From NCBI GenBank assembly GCA_051883555.1, contig JBJETY010000042.1:1-7957 (forward strand): a stretch of 7,957 bases of DNA, read 5' to 3'. The notes under the pieces are model-generated. The model saw nothing but the letters and a program-made list of their open reading frames with translations, made no database searches and had not been told where the DNA came from. Position 1 is the stretch's first letter; each line of letters starts with the position of its first letter. Positions 1 through 5,139 of this stretch are shown piece after piece. The position numbers and the translations under genes are program-made. This stretch comes from CAG-917 sp051883555 (lineage in GTDB: Bacteria > Bacillota > Clostridia > Christensenellales > CAG-917).

Positions 1-209
1 ACAGACTAAAAAACATATTGATCAAAGACAAGGTAAAAGCACAGCAGGGATTTATCGACGTGCTGAAAGGAGATTTATTCAGATTGCTTAACGACTATTT
101 TGAACTGTCCAGCGCCGTTTGCGTAGATTTGGAATTGAGCGATCGCGGAGATTTCGGCGTATACGTGACGGTAAAGGCTACGAGAATCAAACCGTTTGTT
201 ACGACTTGA
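1..209 (+). CDS. minE: Cell division topological specificity factor MinE (5' end outside window)
   Basis: MinE drives MinD off the membrane and so confines the MinCD division inhibitor to the cell poles. The frame is open from base 3 to the TGA at 207-209 and has no start inside the window that fits the family; the TTG at 18 lies within conserved sequence. Read from base 3 it begins RLKNILIKDK, matching the anti-MinCD helix of known MinE proteins (RLQIIVAERR in E. coli). It continues with a helix FIDVLKGDLFRLLNDYFEL, which corresponds to the helix LPQLRKDILEVICKYVQI. Two beta strands follow (VCVDLELSDRG and FGVYVTVKATRI) and form the dimer and topological-specificity domain. By comparison with E. 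coli about 20 N-terminal residues are missing. minC and minD would be expected just upstream. The assignment rests on alignment by eye with remembered family members and is fairly secure because the whole helix-strand-strand order fits. Confidence 0.82.
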   Translation, partial: RLKNILIKDKVKAQQGFIDVLKGDLFRLLNDYFELSSAVCVDLELSDRGDFGVYVTVKATRIKPFVTT

Positions 210-224
210 GACGATACGGATTTC

Positions 225-287
225 ACGGCGAATATACGGCGAATATGAAAGTTGCGACTTAAAAATTAAAGTTGCGATTGAAAAACG
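225..287. repeat. Two adjacent tandem duplications (11-bp exact, 20-bp imperfect)
   Basis: ACGGCGAATAT is present twice head to tail with no mismatch (225-235, 236-246). Immediately after it, a 20-bp unit starting AAAGTTGCGA is present twice (248-267, 268-287) with 16 of 20 positions equal. The two events have different unit lengths and unrelated sequences, which suggests separate slippage-type duplications. Confidence 0.85.
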
Positions 288-327
288 GCGTGAACTTTGC
301 GTTTAACAAACGGACATTCGAACGCCG
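286..327 (+). other. Nested inverted repeat, possible RNA structure
   Basis: CGGCGT (286-291) pairs with ACGCCG (322-327). Inside it CGTTT (300-304) pairs with AAACG (308-312) across a three-base loop. No T-run follows, so it does not look like an intrinsic terminator. It may be a weak hairpin after minE or chance pairing in repeat-rich DNA. Confidence 0.3.
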
Positions 328-331
328 ATTA

Positions 332-382
332 TACTTGAATAGGTTACTTGAATACGGTACGATACGGCACGGCTCGATACGG
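332..382. repeat. 13-bp and 15-bp-step tandem duplications
   Basis: TACTTGAATA occurs at 332-341 and 345-354, giving a 13-bp unit with 11 of 13 bases equal. It is followed by GGTACGATACGG (356-367) and GGCTCGATACGG (371-382), which match at 10 of 12 positions with a 15-base step. Confidence 0.75.
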
Positions 383-391
383 ATTTTAAAT

Positions 392-429
392 GAAGAGTTT
401 TAAGTCCCCGTTTAAGGAAGAGCTTTAAG
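392..429. repeat. 25-bp-step direct repeat
   Basis: GAAGAGTTTTAAG (392-404) and GAAGAGCTTTAAG (417-429) differ at one position. Each is followed by a C/G-rich patch and then TTTAA, so the duplicated unit is about 25 bases and has since diverged. The second copy runs into the 8-bp palindrome AGCCGGCT (430-437). Confidence 0.75.
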
Positions 430-443
430 AGCCGGCTGTTTAA

Positions 444-502
444 TATCGATTAGTTTAAAAATCAGTTTGCAGAATTTATCGATTAGTTTACAAAATTTAC
501 CG
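444..502. repeat. 21-bp tandem repeat, about 2.5 copies
   Basis: A partial unit (449-460) precedes two full units (461-481, 482-502) of the form ATyAGTTTrCArAATTTAyCG, which match at 17 of 21 positions. As a consequence TATCGATTAGTTTA appears exactly twice (444-457, 477-490). The array ends 18 bases before the candidate -35 element at 521, so a binding-site role is possible but not shown. Confidence 0.75.
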
Positions 503-520
503 AAAAATTTTTCTTTTTCT

Positions 521-549
521 TCATAAACCGAATGAAGCGTTCATACCTT
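521..549 (+). promoter_or_regulatory. Candidate SigE-type (mother-cell sporulation) promoter
   Basis: TCATAAA (521-527) and CATACCTT (542-549) are separated by exactly 14 bases. The B. subtilis SigE consensus, from memory, is about KMATATT, 14-15 bases, then CATACAnT, so 5 of 7 and 7 of 8 positions match. In B. subtilis the spoIVF operon is transcribed by SigE, so the location fits. A weakness is that transcription would start near 555-556, putting the ribosome binding site at the very 5' end. No SigA-type promoter was found as an alternative. Confidence 0.45.
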
Positions 550-554
550 ATAGC

Positions 555-560
555 GAGGTG
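555..560 (+). promoter_or_regulatory. Ribosome binding site of the 86-residue protein gene
   Basis: GAGGTG lies four bases before the ATG at 565. This is a good Shine-Dalgarno sequence and supports the small gene as real. Confidence 0.7.
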
Positions 561-564
561 AAAT

Positions 565-825
565 ATGAAATTTGACGCTTTAAAAAAAGCTAAAGTGGAA
601 ATCGTTGAAAACGATTACGTTGAAAACAGAGTGGGCAAATCGGAAATAGAAATTCCCGAACAGTCAGAAACGAAGAGCAAAAAATTCGGTTTTTTAGACA
701 GCGCAATAATTGCAACTGCCGTGGGCGGATTTGCGTCGCTCGGCTATCTGTGTTTTACCGTTGCAAAAATGGTGTCCGGTTCTTCGGCTATTGCCGCCGC
801 CATAGCTAAACTTGTCACGCTGTAA
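565..825 (+). CDS. Small single-helix membrane protein of unknown function, upstream of spoIVFB
   Basis: I do not recognise this 86-residue protein by sequence. Residues 1-45 are highly charged and probably cytoplasmic, with many Lys and Glu and the stretch VENDYVENRVGKSEIEIPEQ. Residues 46-69 (SAIIATAVGGFASLGYLCFTVAKM) form one membrane helix. A short Ala-rich amphipathic tail follows (SSAIAAAIAKLV). The start is supported by GAGGTG four bases upstream. The 3' end overlaps the spoIVFB TTG start by 14 bases, so the two are very probably translationally coupled. In B. subtilis spoIVFB is preceded by spoIVFA, whose product has a cytoplasmic N-terminus, one helix and an external LytM/M23-like domain, and which restrains the protease. 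This protein has the first two parts and lacks the third. It may be a minimal SpoIVFA analogue, a truncated relic or an unrelated partner. Existence as a gene is likely; function is inference from position. Confidence 0.7.
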   Translation: MKFDALKKAKVEIVENDYVENRVGKSEIEIPEQSETKSKKFGFLDSAIIATAVGGFASLGYLCFTVAKMVSGSSAIAAAIAKLVTL

Positions 826-1786
826 AGGCGAAATCAAAATTCACCCGCTGTTTTTAATAGTGGGCGTAGTAATGATTTTTTTAGGGCGGGGAGCGTCTTT
901 TTTATGGACGCTTTTTGCTTTGTTTTTTCATGAGGCGGCGCATTGTATCGTTGCCAGGTTTAGGGGATACAGGCTGAACGAATTGGTCTTGCTTCCGTAT
1001 GGAGCCGCATTGTACGGCGAGGAAAGAATAGATAGCAAGTCGATGATATTTATAGCCGTTGCAGGACCTGTCGCAAACGTATTGCTTGCGCTTATCGTTA
1101 TGGCTTTATGGTGGGCGTTTCCGACGTTAAAAGGGGCGCTCGACGTTTTCTTTTGGGCAAACGTTACGCTTGCCGTATTCAACGTGTTGCCTGCTTTTCC
1201 GCTTGACGGCAGTCGGATTGCGTTGGGACTTTCCAAAAACAAATTGCGGGCTTTAAAAGCCTTAAAAGGCATAGGAGTAGTCGTAAGTGCGGTTTGCATG
1301 ATTTTGTTTATTGTCAGTGCTTTTTTTAAAATAAATTTTTCACTCGGCATAATCTCAATCTTTCTGTTTATAGGCGCAAAAATCGGAATCGAAAAGGAAA
1401 GTTATAGTCACGTCGCTTCCAGATTATCGAAGGACTATTACGTCGGAGTCACTGAAAGAACGGTTAAGGTTGCAAAGGATACGCCGCTTTTAAACGTATT
1501 GAGACTGATGAACGAAAAGTCGGAATTGAAACTGAAAATCGACGGAACGGAATTGGAACTGAATGAAAGCGAGATAGAAAACGTTATGACCGAATTTCCT
1601 TTAACTACGACAATCGGAAAGGCATTGGGAATAACTGGCGAAGCGGACGTTTCGGACAAAACCGCATACTCTGATAATATCTGCGGTATAAAATCGATGC
1701 TTATAAACGTAAAAGCGGCGGCGAACAATAAAAAATTCAGACAAAAAGGCAATAAACGGGTAAGGCTTTTGGGCAAAATTAAGTAA
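812..1786 (+). CDS. spoIVFB: SpoIVFB-type M50 intramembrane metalloprotease
   Basis: This is a site-2-type zinc protease that cleaves substrates inside the membrane; in Bacillus the SpoIVFB enzyme activates pro-SigmaK in the mother cell. The 324-residue product shows the zinc motif HEAAH (His40, Glu41, His44) and the third-ligand motif NVLPAFPLDGSR with Asp132, in nearly the same positions as in B. subtilis (43-47 and 137). Hydrophobic segments lie at about 13-38, 78-105, 109-126 and 150-190. Residues about 215-280 resemble a CBS-type nucleotide-sensing domain, as in Bacillus SpoIVFB, and a basic tail follows. The start is the TTG at 812: an in-frame stop lies at 803-805, and no other start precedes the family-typical KIHPLFL. 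There is no clear ribosome binding site, consistent with coupling to the overlapping upstream gene. It could instead be a general M50B protease with another substrate, since its target cannot be read from the sequence. Confidence 0.88.
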   Translation: MSRCKGEIKIHPLFLIVGVVMIFLGRGASFLWTLFALFFHEAAHCIVARFRGYRLNELVLLPYGAALYGEERIDSKSMIFIAVAGPVANVLLALIVMALWWAFPTLKGALDVFFWANVTLAVFNVLPAFPLDGSRIALGLSKNKLRALKALKGIGVVVSAVCMILFIVSAFFKINFSLGIISIFLFIGAKIGIEKESYSHVASRLSKDYYVGVTERTVKVAKDTPLLNVLRLMNEKSELKLKIDGTELELNESEIENVMTEFPLTTTIGKALGITGEADVSDKTAYSDNICGIKSMLINVKAAANNKKFRQKGNKRVRLLGKIK

Positions 1787-1799
1787 AGAGTCGTATTCC

Positions 1800-1828
1800 T
1801 TGACTTTTTCGTCCTTTCAAACTATAAT
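1800..1828 (+). promoter_or_regulatory. SigA-type promoter of the ROK-radical SAM-rng operon
   Basis: TTGACT (1800-1805) and a perfect TATAAT (1823-1828) are separated by the ideal 17 bases. Transcription should start near 1835, leaving a leader of about 13 bases that still contains GAGGTG (1839-1844) before the ATG at 1848. The promoter begins 14 bases after the spoIVFB stop, so the kinase operon is separately expressed. Confidence 0.85.
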
Positions 1829-1838
1829 TTCCAAAGAT

Positions 1839-1844
1839 GAGGTG
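1839..1844 (+). promoter_or_regulatory. Ribosome binding site fixing the ROK kinase start
   Basis: GAGGTG just before the ATG at 1848 selects that start over the in-frame TTG at 1800, which lies inside the -35 box and before the predicted transcription start. Confidence 0.75.
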
Positions 1845-1847
1845 CAT

Positions 1848-2798
1848 ATGAAAATTATCGGTATTGATATCGGCGGTATGAGCGCACAAGCCGGTATTGT
1901 AAACGAAAATGGCGAAATTTTATACAAAAGAACAGTCGTAACCGAGAAAGAAACGTCCAGCGGAGTTTTTATTTCCGATATGGCGCATCTTACTTTCGAT
2001 TTATTGGCGGACGCCGGTCTGACTTTAAACGATATAGACGGAATCGGGCTCGGATTTCCGGGTTCTATCAACGATGAAAAGGGTATCGTAAGATATTGCT
2101 GCAACTTAAATCTCAGAAACGTTGAATTCGTTAAGTTGTTTAGGAGCAGTCTCAACTTTAAAAAACCCGTAATGATTTCCAACGACGCAAACTGTGCGGT
2201 ACTTGCCGAGGCTAAATTCGGTGCGGCAAGAGGCGCAAAAGACGTTGTTTTGTTCACGTTGGGCACGGGGATAGGAACGGGCATAATTTCGGGCGGCAGA
2301 CTTATAACGGGAAACGCTTCGGCAGGCTCGGAAGGCGGTCACACAACGCTTATTATGGGCGGCGAACAATGCGGCTGCGGAAGAAAAGGTTGTTTCGAAG
2401 CGTACGCTTCGGCGACTGCGCTTTTAAATCAGACTAAAGAAGCCGTCGAAAAAAATCCCGACAGCCTTCTTGCGGAAAAGGTAAATGCCGAAGGTTTATC
2501 GGGAAAAGTTCCTTTCGACTGCGCTATGCTCGGAGACAGAACGGCTTTGGAAGTCGTAAGAAACTACACCAGATATCTCGGCGAAGGCGTTGTAAATTTC
2601 TGCAACATTTTTTATCCTGAAATCGTGCTGCTCGGCGGCGGCGTTTCCAATCAGGGCGATAACATCGTCAAACCTTTGCAGAGATACGTTGATTTGAACG
2701 TATACGGCAGAGAGTATAACCCAAAAATAAAAGTCGCTATTGCCGGCATGGGCAATGACGCGGGAATTATCGGTGCGGCGGCATTATGTCTACAATAG
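1848..2798 (+). CDS. ROK-family sugar kinase, probable glucokinase
   Basis: ROK kinases phosphorylate glucose or related hexoses with ATP in the cytoplasm. The 316-residue protein opens with the phosphate-binding motif GIDIGGMS, in which Met11 replaces the more usual Thr. It has the catalytic Asp113 in SNDANCAVLAE, the GTGIGTGII loop, the EGGH motif (His165, a zinc ligand) and the zinc cluster CGCGRKGC (Cys175, Cys177, Cys182). The later GGGVS segment contacts ATP in the family. Length is normal for a ROK kinase without a DNA-binding domain, so it is not a NagC/XylR-type repressor. It is the first gene behind the promoter at 1800-1828 and overlaps the next gene by 13 bases. Substrate is not proven: glucokinase is the most common activity, but fructokinase, N-acetylmannosamine kinase or allose kinase would look similar. 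Confidence 0.88.
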   Translation: MKIIGIDIGGMSAQAGIVNENGEILYKRTVVTEKETSSGVFISDMAHLTFDLLADAGLTLNDIDGIGLGFPGSINDEKGIVRYCCNLNLRNVEFVKLFRSSLNFKKPVMISNDANCAVLAEAKFGAARGAKDVVLFTLGTGIGTGIISGGRLITGNASAGSEGGHTTLIMGGEQCGCGRKGCFEAYASATALLNQTKEAVEKNPDSLLAEKVNAEGLSGKVPFDCAMLGDRTALEVVRNYTRYLGEGVVNFCNIFYPEIVLLGGGVSNQGDNIVKPLQRYVDLNVYGREYNPKIKVAIAGMGNDAGIIGAAALCLQ

Positions 2799-4555
2799 AT
2801 AAACAACTGTTAAAAAAGATTTTACTCACGGTAGAGAAGCCGTCGAGATATACGGGCGGTGAATTTAACACGCCCGACGTTACAAAGCCGCACAGGGCTT
2901 CGTTTTGTTTTTGTTTTCCCGATATTTATGAAATAGGTATGTCCAATCTCGGCATACAGATTTTGTATGACGTGATTAACAATGACCCGAATTTTATAGC
3001 GGAACGCTGTTACGCTCCGTGGGTTGATTTCGGCGAAAAATTGAAAGAACACGAAATTCCGCTTTTTTCTCTTGAAACCAAGACTCCGCTTAAAGAATTC
3101 GACGTGGTAGGTTTTTCCGTGCAATTCGAGCTTTTATATACAAACGTACTGTATATGTTAGAACTTGCCGAAATTCCTTTTTATGCAAAAGACCGCGACG
3201 AAAGTTATCCTATAATAATTGCGGGCGGACCTTGCGCCGTCAATCCCGAACCGTTCAAAGACTTTTTTGACCTTATCGTTATAGGCGAAGGCGAAGAGGC
3301 GGATATCGCCGTTTTAAAAATCGTTGCCGACGGAAAAGAAAAGGGGCTATCGAAAAAAGAGATTCTTGCAAAGTGTACGGAAGTTGAGGGCGTATACGTT
3401 CCGTCGCTTATAAAAAAGGGCGATAAAGTCGTAAAAGCCGTCGTAAAAGATTTTGAAAATTCGCCGTTTCCTTTAAGACCGCTTGTCCCTAATCTCAATA
3501 TTATTCACGACAGAGTAGTTATGGAACTTTATCGCGGTTGCGCCGCAGGTTGCCGTTTTTGTCAGGCAGGGTTTTATTATCGCCCGATAAGGGAAAAAAG
3601 CGCAGGACGAATTGCTCAACTCGCTAAGTCGGCGATAGACGCAACGGGATATGAAGAATTGTCGCTTTGTAGTTTATCGACGGGGGATTATTCCTATCTC
3701 AGGGAACTTATAGACGATTTAAAAGAAATTACGTCAGAAAGGCACGTAAATTTATCGTTGCCTAGTCTGAGACTGAATAGCTTTGACAGCGACATAGCGC
3801 AAAACAGCCGTCGCAGTTCTTTGACTTTCGCGCCCGAAGCCGGCACGCAAAGACTTCGCAACGTAATCAACAAGAATATTACCGACTCGGATATAGATAA
3901 CATAGGCAAGGCGTTCGACGCGGGATATCAAAGCGTTAAGCTTTATTTTATGATGGGCTTGCCTTCCGAAACCGACGCCGACCTTGACGGAATCGTTTCG
4001 ATTTGCGAAAGACTGAGAAGTATGTATTATTCCGTAAAGAGACAACGTCCTCTTACCATTTCGGTGAGCTGTTCGGTATTTATTCCTAAGCCGTGCACGC
4101 CTTTTCAGTGGGCGGAACAGATTTCCATTGACGAAATGATGCGCAAGCAACTTTATTTAAAAGAAAAATTGAGAGCCGTAAAAGGCGTTAAGTTTTCCTG
4201 GCACGGCGCTGAATCGTCTAAACTCGAAGCGGCGCTTGCCCGTGGCGGTGAGGAACTTAACGAAGTAATTCTGACCGCATATAAGAGCGGTTGCAGATTT
4301 GACAGCTGGACTGAATATTTTAATTATGAAAGTTGGCTCGCCGCTTTTGAGAAGTGCGGAATAGATATAAACGATTATTCGGCAGGATTTCCTCTCGAAG
4401 AAGATTTGCCATGGGACTTTATCGATACGGGCATACCGAAATCGTATTTTAAAAAGGAATACGAAAAAGCGATAAAAGGCGAAACTACGCCGGGCTGTCG
4501 TGGCGGTTGTAACAAATGCGGTGCGGTAAAACTCGGGAGGTGTACTATTTTATGA
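2786..4555 (+). CDS. Radical SAM protein of the TIGR03960 type, with B12-binding-like N-terminal domain
   Basis: The 589-residue protein opens with the family-typical KILLTVEKPSRYTGGEFN, then FPDIYEIGMSNLGIQILYDVIN, the start of a Rossmann-like domain related to cobalamin-binding domains. The DxHxxG cobalamin-ligand motif is not visible. The radical SAM core begins at about residue 243 with RGCAAGCRFCQAGF. Cys252, Cys256 and Cys259 form the Cx3Cx2C site for the 4Fe-4S cluster that cleaves S-adenosylmethionine. Later core motifs include SLTFAPEAGTQRLRNVINK and VKLYFMMGLPSETD. The C-terminus has a second cysteine group (Cys571, Cys575, Cys578, Cys586). The start at 2786 lies within the end of the kinase gene, and the stop overlaps the next start as ATGA. 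The family is normally followed by, or fused to, DUF2344 and sits by RNase G. The reaction is unknown to me; RNA or ribosomal protein modification is an inference from the neighbours. Confidence 0.9.
   Translation: MSTIDKQLLKKILLTVEKPSRYTGGEFNTPDVTKPHRASFCFCFPDIYEIGMSNLGIQILYDVINNDPNFIAERCYAPWVDFGEKLKEHEIPLFSLETKTPLKEFDVVGFSVQFELLYTNVLYMLELAEIPFYAKDRDESYPIIIAGGPCAVNPEPFKDFFDLIVIGEGEEADIAVLKIVADGKEKGLSKKEILAKCTEVEGVYVPSLIKKGDKVVKAVVKDFENSPFPLRPLVPNLNIIHDRVVMELYRGCAAGCRFCQAGFYYRPIREKSAGRIAQLAKSAIDATGYEELSLCSLSTGDYSYLRELIDDLKEITSERHVNLSLPSLRLNSFDSDIAQNSRRSSLTFAPEAGTQRLRNVINKNITDSDIDNIGKAFDAGYQSVKLYFMMGLPSETDADLDGIVSICERLRSMYYSVKRQRPLTISVSCSVFIPKPCTPFQWAEQISIDEMMRKQLYLKEKLRAVKGVKFSWHGAESSKLEAALARGGEELNEVILTAYKSGCRFDSWTEYFNYESWLAAFEKCGIDINDYSAGFPLEEDLPWDFIDTGIPKSYFKKEYEKAIKGETTPGCRGGCNKCGAVKLGRCTIL
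4535..4540 (+). promoter_or_regulatory. Ribosome binding site of the DUF2344 gene
   Basis: GGGAGG lies 11 bases before the ATG at 4552, inside the end of the radical SAM gene. It supports 4552 over the in-frame ATG at 4516, as does the ATGA overlap with the upstream stop. Confidence 0.7.
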
Positions 4556-5139
4556 TTCTCTTGAAGTTTGAAAAAAACGAAGGTTTCTGTTACATTTCCC
4601 ACGTGGACACTTTGCGGCATTTTCAGCGTATTTTCCGCAGAGCTTCAATAAACGTTGAATACTCACAAGGATTCAATCCGCATATGTTGGTATATTTTTC
4701 GGCGCCGCTTCCGCTCGGTTTGTCTTCCGTTGCCGAATACGTATGCGTGGCAACCGACCTTGACGCGGACGAATTTTTGAATAGGTACAACAAAAACTGT
4801 CCTGTAGGTTTAAAGGGACTTAGCGCCGTAAAGGTAGATAAAAATCCGAATTTGCAGGCAAACGTTGCGGCATGCAGGTATGTTTTCGATAAGAAATTGC
4901 AAAAAAAGGATACCTATTCCGTTACGTTTGAAAAGAAAGGCGAAACGGTTACGGAAACGATTGACGACAGAATTTATTCTATGGGCGATTATGAAGCAAT
5001 TCTTGCAAGCGTTACTCTGCGCCCGGACAGATTTGCTTTGTCGTGCTCGGATAACTGCATAACCGAAATCGTCAAAACGAATCAATATTTAAAAGTCGGA
5101 GAAAAACTCGTCGACGTCGACGAGTACTATGGTTTATGA
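4552..5139 (+). CDS. TIGR03936 / DUF2344 protein, radical SAM partner
   Basis: This 195-residue protein has the family signature in order: a strand MILLKFEKNEGFCYISHVDTLRHFQRIFRRA, then YSQGFNPHMLVYFSAPLPLGLSSVAEYV, then a weaker C-terminal half. It matches the DUF2344 domain, found either as a separate gene after TIGR03960 radical SAM proteins or fused to them. It probably acts with the preceding gene product as one enzyme, perhaps as the substrate-binding subunit, although this is inferred from constant pairing. The upstream alternative start at 4516 would add 12 residues encoded within the radical SAM cysteine tail and is unlikely. Both ends overlap neighbours by four bases (ATGA), so expression is tightly coupled. 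The last codons contain the 20-base palindrome described separately. Confidence 0.88.
   Translation: MILLKFEKNEGFCYISHVDTLRHFQRIFRRASINVEYSQGFNPHMLVYFSAPLPLGLSSVAEYVCVATDLDADEFLNRYNKNCPVGLKGLSAVKVDKNPNLQANVAACRYVFDKKLQKKDTYSVTFEKKGETVTETIDDRIYSMGDYEAILASVTLRPDRFALSCSDNCITEIVKTNQYLKVGEKLVDVDEYYGL
5106..5125 (+). promoter_or_regulatory. Perfect 20-bp palindrome just upstream of rng
   Basis: ACTCGTCGACGTCGACGAGT reads identically on both strands. In RNA it can fold as an 8-bp stem with an ACGU loop, ending 10 bases before the rng ATG where a ribosome binding site would lie. It also encodes LVDVDE of the DUF2344 protein. A role in controlling rng translation is an inference. Confidence 0.5.

Larger units (their letters stand above)
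210..564. other. Long non-coding stretch between minE and the spoIVF unit
   Basis: These 355 bases hold no credible reading frame. Most of the stretch is a run of short imperfect tandem duplications of different unit length, itemised separately. The hexamer ATACGG occurs five times (214, 234, 352, 362, 377), and CGATACGGATTT occurs at both 212-223 and 375-386. A nested inverted repeat sits at 286-327. No terminator with a T-run is visible after minE, so where the min transcript ends is unclear. The last 45 bases carry a pyrimidine-rich tract (508-522), a candidate SigE-type promoter (521-549) and a clear ribosome binding site (555-560). Confidence 0.7.

Noticed and set aside
18..209. TTG at 18 as the true start of a 63-residue protein
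   Set aside because: The frame stays open to the window edge, and the upstream codons RLKNI match MinE, so the gene begins before the window.
225..502. CRISPR array
   Set aside because: Repeat units differ in sequence and length and are directly adjacent, with no constant repeat and no unique spacers of even size.
210..564. Riboswitch or T-box leader before the spoIVF unit
   Set aside because: I see no T-box sequence, no known aptamer core and no terminator/antiterminator pair. The candidate promoter is at the 3' end of the stretch, leaving no leader.
806..826. Programmed frameshift joining the 86-residue protein to SpoIVFB
   Set aside because: No slippery run is present in the overlap, and SpoIVFB has a usable TTG start with a complete family N-terminus.
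928..1350. Long open frame on the minus strand opposite spoIVFB
   Set aside because: It lies wholly inside a gene with clear protease motifs. Its translation has no recognisable domain and is Ser/Thr/Asn-rich in the manner of antisense frames.
1800..1847. Extended N-terminus of the ROK kinase from the TTG at 1800
   Set aside because: The TTG is part of the -35 box, the extra residues match no kinase, and the ATG at 1848 has a ribosome binding site directly before it.
3752..4150. 132-codon minus-strand frame opposite the radical SAM gene
   Set aside because: It is a shadow of conserved radical SAM core sequence, with no independent support.
4516..4551. Earlier ATG for the DUF2344 protein
   Set aside because: The ATG at 4552 has GGGAGG upstream and the usual ATGA overlap, and the family begins at MILLKFEK.
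4865..5062. 65-codon plus-strand frame inside the DUF2344 gene
   Set aside because: It lies in another frame within a real gene, is rich in Arg and Lys as frame-shifted readings often are, and has no domain.
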